A stretch of DNA of 64,000 nt from CAIZGX01 sp044239865 (GTDB lineage: Bacteria; Bacteroidota; Bacteroidia; Flavobacteriales_D; Sanyastnellaceae): the NCBI GenBank assembly GCA_044239865.1, contig JBIIAO010000003.1:372001-436000 (forward strand), read 5' to 3'. The position numbers and the translations under genes are program-made. Positions 42,818-51,431 of the stretch are shown one piece after another. Within the stretch, counting starts at the first letter, position 1; each line of letters begins with the position of its first letter. Under the pieces are notes generated by a model. That model did not search any database. It was not told the origin of the DNA and was given only the letters and a program-made list of their open reading frames with translations.

Positions 42818-45097
42818 TTATTTTTTTAGTTTCTTCGGTTTAGAAGACATTTCAAATTCAAGAACTCCACCTTGCATTAAATCTAAATGCGAGATCTGAA
42901 GCCCGATTTCGTTATTGTTCCAACGAACAGATTGAACATAAATGTTTTTCGCGTTCAGTTTGGGGGCCTTGATGTGTATGGTCTTTCCGTTTTCTAAATT
43001 TAAGAAGGCTTCGTTTATCAATGGAGAGCCGAGGTCGTAATTGACATTACCCGGACAAGTGGGGTAGATGCCAAGAGCGGAGAAAACATACCATGCCGAC
43101 ATCTGACCCGCATCGTCATTTCCACATAAACCATTGGTTTCGTTGGTGTAGAATTTATTGGCTATGGCGTGAACGCGCTCTTGTGTTTTCCAAGGTGATG
43201 AAGTGTGATTGTACAAGTATGGAACGTGATGGCTGGGTTCGTTTCCATGCACATAATTTCCCATAATTCCATCGCGGGTTATGTCTTCATTTTGCTCAAT
43301 GTATTTGTCATCGAGGTGCATAGTGAATAACGAATCGAGGTGTTCTTCAAATCGTTTCTTTCCACCCATTAATTGAATCATGGTTGGAATAGCGTGAGGA
43401 ATGTACAAACTGAAATTCCAAGAGTTTCCTTCAATGAATCCTTGACCGTGCGTGTCAAGCGGATCGAAGGGAAGCTTCCATTCGCCATTGCTTAATTTGG
43501 GTTGTGTGAATCCTGTTTTTGAATTGAATACGTTGCGATACGATTCTGATCTATTGAAGTACTTTGAATATCCCAAGGTAACTTCCGATTTATTGGTGAG
43601 TGAAGAGAGCTGCGCAATGCACCAATCGTCGTAGGCGTATTCCAGGGTTTTAGAAACGGATACGACAGACTCGTCTTCAGGCACAAATCCAAGTTCTTTG
43701 TAGTCTTTCAGTCCTTCGAAATAATCTACATTGGCCGTTTGATCACATGCTTTGTAGGCTTCTTTCAAATTGAAATTCCCAACTTGTTTAACTGCTGCAT
43801 CTGCAATGACAGACACAGCATGATAGCCGGTCATGCACCAGTTCTCATTTGCGTAATGACTCCACACGGGCAACATGTGATGTACGCTTTGCTTTTGATG
43901 CGCAAGCATCGAATGAATCATATCATTGTTACGTGTAGGTTGAATGAGATTGAACAACGGATGCAAGGCGCGATAGGTGTCCCATAGAGAAAAGACGGTG
44001 TAGTTTTCGAATCCTTCGGAGTTGTGAATGTTCTGATCTAAGCCCTTGTAATTTCCATCTACATCTTCATACAAAACAGGCGAGAGGCAGGTGTGATAAA
44101 GGGCGGTGTAGAAAACAGTTTCTTTGTTTTTATCTGGAATTTGAACCCTGATTTTTTGAAGTTCTTTTTCCCATTTCGCTTGGGTTTCTTTTTTCGTTTG
44201 TTCGAAATTCCAATGCGGAATTTCTGCTTGAAGATTTTTCAAAGCGCCATCTGTGCTGGTGTTAGAAAGGGCCCATTTGATTTGAAGCGGACTGTCGCTT
44301 TGTTCGAATTCCAACAACATGCGAATTTCTTTTCCAGCAGCTTCAGGGAAGTTTTTTGATTGATTGAACTTGCGGTAGAAGCCTTTGTAGTCTTGCTCGC
44401 TTAGATTGACTGTTGCGTATTCTTTAATTGGTTTTGAAAAAGCAGCAGCGAAATAAACCGTACGTGTTTTCGCCCATCCGCTGGTTATGCGAAAGCCGGT
44501 GATGAGCGAATCGTTTTCAACACGAATGAAAGTCCATACATTTTTCCCGTCGTAGTTGTAAATATTGTAGGTGAAGTCGAGTACAACTTCTGGCGTTTCA
44601 TTTTTCGGGAAAGTGTATTGATGAAATCCAACTCGATCAGAAGCGGTTAATTCAGCGAGAATGTTATGTTCGTCGAGCATTACACTGTAGCAACCGGGAG
44701 ATGCTTTTTCGTTTTTATGTTGAAAGGAAGATTGAAAGTTTTCTGCTTTTAAATCGACTTGTCCTGTTGTGGGCATCACCAGAAAATCTCCCAAATCGGA
44801 ATGTCCCGTTCCCGAAAAATGCGTGTGTGCAAATCCCTGAATAACGGAATCTTCGTATTGATATCCGGCGCAATAGTTATAGACTTCGCCGTTGTATTCA
44901 CCTTTCTCGTTGAAGTAATTTGAACGTTTCGTTTCTGGTGAAAGCTGAACCATTCCGAAGGGCGCGGTGGCACCGGGAAAGGTGTGACCCATTCTATTTG
45001 TCCCGATGAATACGTTAACTTTTTCAATGAGCTGTCCTGAACTGTTGTGAACGAAGGCAAGCAATGAAAAGAAAATAACTAAGCGTGTTTTTTTCAT
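42818..45097 (-). CDS. GH92 family alpha-mannosidase-like glycosidase
   Basis: GH92 enzymes are calcium-dependent exo-alpha-mannosidases that trim N-glycans or yeast mannan. The 759-residue protein has a signal peptide (MKKTRLVIFFSLLAFVHNSSG). Family blocks are GHTFPGATAPFGMVQLSPET, FAHTHFSGTGHSDLGD, SLWDTYRALHPLF and NEPSHHVPYLYN. It starts one base after the prolyl oligopeptidase stop, in one operon with it and an MFS transporter. The specific linkage cannot be read from sequence. Confidence 0.93.
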   Translation of the reverse strand: MKKTRLVIFFSLLAFVHNSSGQLIEKVNVFIGTNRMGHTFPGATAPFGMVQLSPETKRSNYFNEKGEYNGEVYNYCAGYQYEDSVIQGFAHTHFSGTGHSDLGDFLVMPTTGQVDLKAENFQSSFQHKNEKASPGCYSVMLDEHNILAELTASDRVGFHQYTFPKNETPEVVLDFTYNIYNYDGKNVWTFIRVENDSLITGFRITSGWAKTRTVYFAAAFSKPIKEYATVNLSEQDYKGFYRKFNQSKNFPEAAGKEIRMLLEFEQSDSPLQIKWALSNTSTDGALKNLQAEIPHWNFEQTKKETQAKWEKELQKIRVQIPDKNKETVFYTALYHTCLSPVLYEDVDGNYKGLDQNIHNSEGFENYTVFSLWDTYRALHPLFNLIQPTRNNDMIHSMLAHQKQSVHHMLPVWSHYANENWCMTGYHAVSVIADAAVKQVGNFNLKEAYKACDQTANVDYFEGLKDYKELGFVPEDESVVSVSKTLEYAYDDWCIAQLSSLTNKSEVTLGYSKYFNRSESYRNVFNSKTGFTQPKLSNGEWKLPFDPLDTHGQGFIEGNSWNFSLYIPHAIPTMIQLMGGKKRFEEHLDSLFTMHLDDKYIEQNEDITRDGIMGNYVHGNEPSHHVPYLYNHTSSPWKTQERVHAIANKFYTNETNGLCGNDDAGQMSAWYVFSALGIYPTCPGNVNYDLGSPLINEAFLNLENGKTIHIKAPKLNAKNIYVQSVRWNNNEIGLQISHLDLMQGGVLEFEMSSKPKKLKK

Positions 45098-45098
45098 T

Positions 45099-47231
45099 CT
45101 ATTTCAATAAATATGAATGTCCAACATTTTTGAAAAAGAACGTCCACTTGTCGGTTTGTTCAGCAATAATTTGTTCCGTGCTTTTTCCAGCTCCGTGTCC
45201 AGCGCTTGTTTCAATGCGAATAAGCGCAGGTCTTTCATGCGTGGTATATTCTTGCAGAAGAGCAGCGAACTTAAAGCTGTGCGCTGGAACCACACGGTCG
45301 TCGTGATCTGCTGTCATGACCATGGTAGCAGGGTAGTTCGTGTTCGGCTTCAAGTTGTGATAAGGCGAATAGCCTTTCAAATATTTGAACATTTGTTCAG
45401 ACTCGTCGGCGCTGCCGTATTCAGGAATCCACCCTTTTCCTACTGTGAAGTGGTGGTAGCGGAGCATGTCTAATACACCAACAGCGGGAAAGGCTACTGC
45501 GAATTTTTCTGGATGTTGAGTCATGCAGGCACCGACTAACAGTCCGCCGTTTGATCCGCCTTCGATGCCTAATTTTTGTGTTGAAGTGTATTTGTTTTCA
45601 ATTAAGTAATCGGCACAAGCCAAGAAGTCGTCGAACACATTTTGCTTGTTGTACAGCATTCCGCCTTTGTGCCAGTTCTCACCGAATTCGCCGCCTCCGC
45701 GAAGGTTAGCCATGGCGAATACTCCTCCTTGTTCAAGTAGAATTAATCGAGAGGAAGAGAAAGAAGGTGTGAGTGAAATGTTGAATCCTCCGTATCCGTA
45801 GAGCAACGTTGGATTGGTTCCGTCTAACACAAGTCCTTTTTTGTGAACGAGGAAGAGGGGGACTTGTGTTCCGTCTTTCGACGTGACTAACACTTGTTTG
45901 CTTTCATAATCGTTCATGTTGAAATCGACCGAAGGTCTGTGATATTCACCGTAGGTTAAATCTTCTACGTTGAATGAATAGATGACGCCAGGGTAGGTGA
46001 ATGATGTGAACGTGAAGTAGCACGATTTATCTTGACGCTTGCCAGAGAATCCGCTAGCGGTGCCGGTTCCATCGGGAAGCGTTAATTTCTTTTTGTTTTT
46101 TCCTTCATAGTCACAGGCTTCAATTTCGGTGTTGGCCATATTGAGGTAATGAAGGAATAATTTTCCACCGCAGGTGGAAACACCTTCCAACAAGCGTTTG
46201 TCTTCTGGAATAATTGTTTTCCAATTTTTCGGATTTGGATTCGCAGGGTTCACTTTTACCAATCTGTAGTTTGGTGCATCAACATCGGTGTGCACAATGA
46301 GTTCACCGTCGAGAGCGACTTCAACCACAGAACTGTGATGACTCAAATCTGTGAAAAGAGGAATGAAGTTCATACCTCCGTTTGCGATGTCTTTGTAATA
46401 GACGGCGTAGCCATCGGTTCCTGGTGCTGAGGTGATGAATAAGTAGCGCTTGTCTTCGCTTAAACCGGCGTTGTTGTAATAGGTAGGATTCTTTTTATCG
46501 TCGTAAACTAATTTGTCAGTTTCCTGCGCTGTTCCAAGCGCATGGTAGTAAACGGCATGATTCATATTGTTTCCGCTAAGGACTTCTCCTTCAGCGGGTG
46601 CGGGATATCTGCTGTAGAAGAAACCATTTCCAAACCACGATGCACCGCTGAATTTTACCCATTCAATAGGTGCTTCAACATCTTGACCTGATTCAATATT
46701 CATGATGTGAATGTTGCTCCAATCGCTACCGGCTTTGCTAACAGCGACTGCCATAAGGGTGTGGTCGTCGTTCGAGTCGAGTAAACTGTATGTGGTAAGT
46801 CCGTTCGGATCCAATGCATTCGGATCAATAAATACTCGTTCAGCACCGCGCATTCCTTTTTTAACGTAACAAACGGCTTGAGGTTGAAGACCGGTGTTCT
46901 TCCAGAAAAAATAATAATCGCCATGCTTATCGGGGGCACTTACTTTTTCAAAATTGAAAATGGAAGTATAGCGCTCTCGAATTTCCGAGCGCATATTATC
47001 ACCTTTCAAATAATTTTCTGTAAGTGCTTGCTCATCTTTCACCCATTGAATAGTGCGCTCGCTGCCGTCGTCTTCAAGACCGTAAAACGGATCGTATACT
47101 TTCGAACCGAAAAATCCGAAGGTGGTGTCCTGAATGTTTTTGTTTTGGGGTTGTTGAATTTGCATAACTGTAGTTTCTTGTTTACATGCAACAAAAGAAG
47201 TTACGCATGCGAGTATGAAGTACTTTTTCAT
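45099..47231 (-). CDS. Prolyl oligopeptidase family lipoprotein
   Basis: This S9 serine peptidase cleaves after proline in short peptides. The 710-residue protein starts at ATG 47231 with a lipoprotein signal (MKKYFILACVTSFVACKQ, lipobox FVAC). A beta-propeller fills residues 70-400, and the hydrolase domain has the nucleophile in GGSNGGL, the Asp in ADHDDRVV and the His in AGHGAGKS near residue 680. It follows the MFS stop codon by one base, and an upstream TTG would overlap it. It probably degrades peptides at the outer membrane or in the periplasm. Confidence 0.94.
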   Translation of the reverse strand: MKKYFILACVTSFVACKQETTVMQIQQPQNKNIQDTTFGFFGSKVYDPFYGLEDDGSERTIQWVKDEQALTENYLKGDNMRSEIRERYTSIFNFEKVSAPDKHGDYYFFWKNTGLQPQAVCYVKKGMRGAERVFIDPNALDPNGLTTYSLLDSNDDHTLMAVAVSKAGSDWSNIHIMNIESGQDVEAPIEWVKFSGASWFGNGFFYSRYPAPAEGEVLSGNNMNHAVYYHALGTAQETDKLVYDDKKNPTYYNNAGLSEDKRYLFITSAPGTDGYAVYYKDIANGGMNFIPLFTDLSHHSSVVEVALDGELIVHTDVDAPNYRLVKVNPANPNPKNWKTIIPEDKRLLEGVSTCGGKLFLHYLNMANTEIEACDYEGKNKKKLTLPDGTGTASGFSGKRQDKSCYFTFTSFTYPGVIYSFNVEDLTYGEYHRPSVDFNMNDYESKQVLVTSKDGTQVPLFLVHKKGLVLDGTNPTLLYGYGGFNISLTPSFSSSRLILLEQGGVFAMANLRGGGEFGENWHKGGMLYNKQNVFDDFLACADYLIENKYTSTQKLGIEGGSNGGLLVGACMTQHPEKFAVAFPAVGVLDMLRYHHFTVGKGWIPEYGSADESEQMFKYLKGYSPYHNLKPNTNYPATMVMTADHDDRVVPAHSFKFAALLQEYTTHERPALIRIETSAGHGAGKSTEQIIAEQTDKWTFFFKNVGHSYLLK

Positions 47232-47232
47232 T

Positions 47233-48477
47233 TTATTCTTCAATGAAGTTTAGGTTTTTTCCAAAGGTATCGGGTAGATAGGCTAGGGCAATTACAGCAA
47301 TAGAAATGGTTACTCCGCCAATGAGTAAGGCACTATTAATTACTCCGAAAGTGGGTTCTATGTATTTGAACGTTAAGACTATTGGGACGGTAGAACCACG
47401 CACGAAGTTCGGAACGGTAGATGCAACAGTAGAGCGAATGTTCGTCCCAAATTGCTCTGCAGCATTGGAAACAAACAACACCCAATAACCTGTGGTGGCG
47501 CCAAGCAGAGCGGCTAATGCGTAAAACGTGTTTACAGAATGATGATGAACGAGTAGGAAATACAAGCTGATGATGACGGTTGTTCCGAGATAGAAGAAGA
47601 TGATTTTTTTTCTGCTTTTCATGAATTGACTTATGAACCCAGACACGAGATCTCCTCCTGAAAGTCCGAGGTAACAGAAGATTATACATGTTGTGGGATC
47701 AATTGTGCCTTCGACTTCTAGCACCGTTGCGAATTTGTCTGAAAATTTAATGAGCAGTCCAACGCAGAACCAAACAGGTAATCCTATTGCAATGCACGAT
47801 AAATAGCGGAGCAAGCGGTCTTTCGTTTTGAAGAGCATGAAGAAATTTCCGCGCTGCACATTTTGTTTTTCGACTTTATCGAACATTTCACTTTCGAAGG
47901 TTTGGAAACGCATGAATAAGAGAAGCAGTCCAAGGCATCCGCCAATGATGTAGGACATCTGCCACGATTCTAATCCGAGCATGGTGAAGTGAATCTTATG
48001 AATGCCAACCGCGGCAACAGCTCCAAGCGCACCCATGGTTACTATGATCATGGTGCCGATTCCTCTTTTTTCCTTTGACATGGATTCATTGATGAGCGTT
48101 ACAGCAGCGCCAAGCTCTCCAGCAAGACCAATACCTGTGATGAATCGAATAATCGAATAGGCTTCAACATTTGTAACAAAAGCATTTGCGATGTTAGCGA
48201 GAGAGTATATTAATATGGAGCCAAAGAGAATCTTTTTTCTGCCACGTTTATCGCCGAGAATTCCCCAAATAAGTCCGCCTAGAATAATCCCAGACATCTG
48301 CCAAAGGAAGAGGCTGTAGTCATAGGTTTTAATGAGGTTTTCATCGGTAATGCCAATTCCTCTTAAACTTTCTTTGCTTACAATATTGAAGAGTTGAAGG
48401 TCGTAGATGTCTACGAAGTATCCTAGGGAGGCTACCAAAATGGTAAGACCTAATTTTTTATCAAATGATTTTGGCAT
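47233..48477 (-). CDS. Major facilitator superfamily transporter
   Basis: The 414-residue inner-membrane protein has about twelve membrane segments. The loop 2-3 motif is GDKRGRKK, and a sugar-porter-like segment RFITGIGLAGELGAAVTLINE is present in segment 4. The substrate is unknown. It sits between a degenerate 2H-type gene and a peptidase/mannosidase pair, so uptake of peptides or sugars is a reasonable inference. The gap to the upstream gene is 11 bases. Confidence 0.88.
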   Translation of the reverse strand: MPKSFDKKLGLTILVASLGYFVDIYDLQLFNIVSKESLRGIGITDENLIKTYDYSLFLWQMSGIILGGLIWGILGDKRGRKKILFGSILIYSLANIANAFVTNVEAYSIIRFITGIGLAGELGAAVTLINESMSKEKRGIGTMIIVTMGALGAVAAVGIHKIHFTMLGLESWQMSYIIGGCLGLLLLFMRFQTFESEMFDKVEKQNVQRGNFFMLFKTKDRLLRYLSCIAIGLPVWFCVGLLIKFSDKFATVLEVEGTIDPTTCIIFCYLGLSGGDLVSGFISQFMKSRKKIIFFYLGTTVIISLYFLLVHHHSVNTFYALAALLGATTGYWVLFVSNAAEQFGTNIRSTVASTVPNFVRGSTVPIVLTFKYIEPTFGVINSALLIGGVTISIAVIALAYLPDTFGKNLNFIEE

Positions 48478-48488
48478 GAATGCAAGAC

Positions 48489-49085
48489 TTATTTGTCTTG
48501 CAAGATACTATTGGATTGATTACGAAGTAATCTTTGATCTTCCAATGGGAAGAAGAATTTTTCATTCCATCCTTGTTCGGTCCATTCCATCATGGAAACA
48601 GTTTCAATGGTCCAAGTTTGTTCTAATTGAAGTGCAATTGCTTTTGATTTTGCTTCTTCGAAATTGTCGACACTCCAGCTGCCACGAGCAATAGCTACCT
48701 CAGCTTTCGGGAAATCAAATGCTACGGGTGAAAGATCGAAATTATTCCACTCCAACAAAACACTTATTATTTTCCCTGATAATTCAACAAGTTCATCCGA
48801 TGATTCAGGTTGAATTGAAATTTGCTTAAATAGCGGGTTACAGGCAATGTTTTTAAGACTGATTGTAAAGCTAGGCAGGTTGTGTAGCGATTTTTGTAGA
48901 GCATTTCCCAATTCAAAAATTCCGTCTTCATCGGTATTAAATTGAAAAGACAATGGAAGAAATACGGGCTTAACTACGGCTTCAAGATTTCGAGGTGCAA
49001 GTAACTTCGCTTGAATTGCTCGAGTTTTGAGCTCTTCAGGAAGACTGGGTTTGATTGCTATGAAGTAAAAATTGCTTTGAGCCAT
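48489..49085 (-). CDS. 2H phosphoesterase-like protein lacking the catalytic histidines
   Basis: The 198-residue soluble protein opens with NFYFIAIKPSLPEELKTRAI, like the 2'-5' RNA ligase/2H family. The two positions expected to hold HxT or HxS read FLPLSF (near residue 43) and EVAIARGSW (near 129), so both histidines seem lost. It may be a binding-only relative, or the resemblance may be by chance. It lies 12 bases after a tiny membrane ORF and 11 before the MFS gene, in the same operon. Confidence 0.5.
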   Translation of the reverse strand: MAQSNFYFIAIKPSLPEELKTRAIQAKLLAPRNLEAVVKPVFLPLSFQFNTDEDGIFELGNALQKSLHNLPSFTISLKNIACNPLFKQISIQPESSDELVELSGKIISVLLEWNNFDLSPVAFDFPKAEVAIARGSWSVDNFEEAKSKAIALQLEQTWTIETVSMMEWTEQGWNEKFFFPLEDQRLLRNQSNSILQDK

Positions 49086-49097
49086 AGTGGTTCAAAT

Positions 49098-49211
49098 TTA
49101 CAACCAAATAATTGCACAGACAATAAAAACGACGATTATGACTAAATAATACCAGACATCTACGAACCAAGGAAAATACGCTTTGTAGAACTCTTTGAGT
49201 TTTGATTCCAT
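49098..49211 (-). CDS. Tiny single-pass membrane protein ORF (37 aa)
   Basis: The ORF starts MESKLKEFYKAYFPWFVDVW, and the C-terminal 18 residues (YLVIIVVFIVCAIIWL) form one membrane segment. Its ATG overlaps the stop of a second tiny ORF upstream (TGATG), and the 198-residue gene starts 12 bases after it. The position and clean hydrophobic design favour a real gene. No homologue is known to me. Confidence 0.5.
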   Translation of the reverse strand: MESKLKEFYKAYFPWFVDVWYYLVIIVVFIVCAIIWL

Positions 49212-49285
49212 CAATTAAATACGAAAAGGTATACGCTAAGAACTGAGAGTGTAAGAAGAACCCATTTTTTAGTACGAATATCCAT
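49211..49285 (-). CDS. Tiny membrane protein ORF (24 aa)
   Basis: The ORF reads MDIRTKKWVLLTLSVLSVYL and then FVFN: a short basic head and one hydrophobic helix. Its TGA stop overlaps the ATG of the 37-residue ORF. The frame is open further upstream without an ATG, so a TTG start could give a longer protein with a basic N-terminus. It would be the first gene of the MFS-peptidase-GH92 operon. Confidence 0.4.
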   Translation of the reverse strand: MDIRTKKWVLLTLSVLSVYLFVFN

Positions 49286-49403
49286 AGCTTTATGATTAAG
49301 TGTTTTCCAAAAGGAAGATTTTCTTCGCTTCTTTTTACACGAGTTTGGAATGGTTTTCAATACTGAAGTGTTAATTGCGTGCGGAAATAAAGCTGTGAAG
49401 ACT

Positions 49404-49411
49404 TAACTTTG
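49404..49411 (+). promoter_or_regulatory. -7 box at the start of the CsgG-like gene
   Basis: TAACTTTG matches TAnnTTTG exactly and ends five bases before the GTG start at 49417, so the mRNA may be leaderless or nearly so. Confidence 0.5.
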
Positions 49412-49416
49412 TTCTC

Positions 49417-50781
49417 GTGAGATTAGGATTACGCTATATTAGTTTTGTTTGTTCAGTGTTGGTTTTCGCTGTTCTAATTCTTGGGGGATGCACATCTTAC
49501 AAGTCGCAACTTCGAGATGCGCAAGAATATGAAGAGGCTCGGATGTATTCCAAAGCTCTCAGTTTGTATTCCGATTTACTAGTTCAGAAGGAAACCAAAG
49601 AGGCGCTTATTGGGAAGAAGCGGGTGGTTGAAGCCATTATACGTGAAAATTACGATGGCCCTATTCGAATGCTTTGTATGCAAGAGAAAATCTGGGAGGC
49701 CGATCAACTTTATTCGGAGCTTGCAGTTTTCGTTGATAAGAATAAAGCATTGGACATAAAAGAACCGTTTGGCTTGAAAGAATTTATTCTTCAATCGAAA
49801 CAATCCTATTGTGAGTCGTTGTACAAGCAGGCTGAATCTGACGTGTTGGCATTTAACTATGATTCGGCGAAGGAGAAGTTAAATACTATTCGGAGTTTTT
49901 TTAGAAATTTTCCAAATCTAAAGTATCTTGAAAATCTGTGTGAGCTGTATCCGAATTATTACCTAGCGTCGAAGTCAATGGAAGAGGGGCGTTTAAGAGA
50001 TGCCTTCAAAGCATTAAAGAAAATCGAAGCGTTAGACCCTTCATTTAAGGATTCTAAACAGCTGCTCGAGAACTGTTTGAAAATGGGAAGAATTACCCTT
50101 GCCTATGTTTCCGTTGATAAAGCAAGTGTTAGCAACGATGTGGAAATGGAAATGGGGGCATTCGTTGTGCAGTCTCTTTTGGAAAATAAGGACCCGTTTT
50201 TAGTGATGCTAGATCGCGATTATACCGCGAGATTATTAGAGGAACAGAAATTGGGAATGTCAGGTCTTTACGATGAAAAATCGTTGATTCAAGCTGGGAA
50301 GCTTATTGGAGCAAAGTATATTTTATTAGGGGAAATAATAGAATACACAGCTGATCAGAAATTGAATGATTATGGTCTGAAAAAAGGTTTTTTAGGAAAG
50401 ACTATTGGCGATTCTAAAGTGAAGTATCGTCAGTGGAACAAGAAGTTTTCGCTTCAAATAAAATATAGAATTAGCATGGTTGATGCTGAGACTGGAGAGA
50501 CTCTATTTAACTCTGTTTATCCGTTGAGTAAGGTGAGTGAAATTGAATGGGCTGAATACAGCGGAGATTATAAAATGGTTTATCCAGGAAATTGGAAATG
50601 GGAGTTAATGAAGACGGGAGAAGATTATGTTGACGTTTCTAAATACGCGGTGGTACAGAAATTATTTAGTCAAAAGCCGGTGGGGAATGAGTTGAATCAA
50701 TTGCGCACGAACTCTTTAATTGAGTTATCTAATGTGGTGAAAAGAGGGGTGGAAACAAAAATAATTGAGGTAACTCCCTAG
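49417..50781 (+). CDS. Lipoprotein with TPR-like and CsgG-like regions
   Basis: The 454-residue protein has a lipoprotein signal (lipobox ILGGC near residue 25). About 150 residues of TPR-like helices (AQEYEEARMYSKALSLYSDL) follow. The C-terminal half resembles the CsgG/curli-assembly fold (FLVMLDRDYTARLLEEQKLG; AGKLIGAKYILLGEIIEY). It probably faces the periplasm at the outer membrane. The GTG at 49417 follows a -7 box by five bases. Its end overlaps coaE by four bases. A role in envelope assembly is inferred. Confidence 0.7.
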   Translation: MRLGLRYISFVCSVLVFAVLILGGCTSYKSQLRDAQEYEEARMYSKALSLYSDLLVQKETKEALIGKKRVVEAIIRENYDGPIRMLCMQEKIWEADQLYSELAVFVDKNKALDIKEPFGLKEFILQSKQSYCESLYKQAESDVLAFNYDSAKEKLNTIRSFFRNFPNLKYLENLCELYPNYYLASKSMEEGRLRDAFKALKKIEALDPSFKDSKQLLENCLKMGRITLAYVSVDKASVSNDVEMEMGAFVVQSLLENKDPFLVMLDRDYTARLLEEQKLGMSGLYDEKSLIQAGKLIGAKYILLGEIIEYTADQKLNDYGLKKGFLGKTIGDSKVKYRQWNKKFSLQIKYRISMVDAETGETLFNSVYPLSKVSEIEWAEYSGDYKMVYPGNWKWELMKTGEDYVDVSKYAVVQKLFSQKPVGNELNQLRTNSLIELSNVVKRGVETKIIEVTP

Positions 50782-51386
50782 GAAGATAGTTGATTGTGAA
50801 TTTTTAATATTTCCATCAAAACAGCATTCTCGTTGTTATTCTGAATTCTGAAAATTTTTGTGGCGGGGAAGGTTTCATTTGGTATCTGAAGATCATCGCG
50901 CTTTAAAAAATCTTCTTCCGTATATCCGCTTCGTTTCATGACACGGTTCATTCGTGTTTCTTTTTCCGCATAGACTTCAATTAGCCAATTGCAATTTTCT
51001 TGTTGAAAGGAATTTGCTAACGCCGATTCTCGAATAATGTATTTCGAATTTTGAGTGGCCTTCCACCGAATGAATTCGTTCTGAACAAAAGCGTGAATAT
51101 GGGTTTCAAGGCGAAGCCTTTTTTCAGCATTCGAAAAAATAATGGCTGCGATTTCAGATTTCCAAGTGTCTTTCGAAAAGTCGATTTGAATTCCTTCCGC
51201 AGGACCTTTCAAAGAACCTTCGTAAGAACTTAAGATACTTTGAACTTCATTTTGAATAGATGGAATGAGGTATGCTTTCTTCGCTTCTTCGTCGGAATTA
51301 AATACGGGAATGCCAAGTGTTTCGAACGCCTTCGCAACGGTTGATTTTCCCGAACCGATATTTCCTGTTAATCCGACTACTTGCAT
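50778..51386 (-). CDS. coaE: Dephospho-CoA kinase
   Basis: CoaE phosphorylates the 3'-hydroxyl of dephospho-CoA in the last step of CoA synthesis. The P-loop GNIGSGKST is at 8-16. VFNSDEEAKKAY (Asp-rich acceptor site) and RMNRVMKRSGYTEEDFLKR are family blocks. At 202 residues it is full length. It diverges from rpe across 45 bases and converges on the CsgG-like gene with a four-base overlap. Confidence 0.93.
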   Translation of the reverse strand: MQVVGLTGNIGSGKSTVAKAFETLGIPVFNSDEEAKKAYLIPSIQNEVQSILSSYEGSLKGPAEGIQIDFSKDTWKSEIAAIIFSNAEKRLRLETHIHAFVQNEFIRWKATQNSKYIIRESALANSFQQENCNWLIEVYAEKETRMNRVMKRSGYTEEDFLKRDDLQIPNETFPATKIFRIQNNNENAVLMEILKIHNQLSS

Positions 51387-51419
51387 AGAAAAAATAATTC
51401 AAGCTAACAAAACGAAATG

Positions 51420-51427
51420 TATCTTTG
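51420..51427 (+). promoter_or_regulatory. -7 box immediately before rpe
   Basis: TATCTTTG matches the consensus exactly and ends four bases before the rpe ATG at 51432. TTC stands 19 bases upstream in place of TTG. Transcription would begin at about the start codon. Confidence 0.6.
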
Positions 51428-51431
51428 CCGC

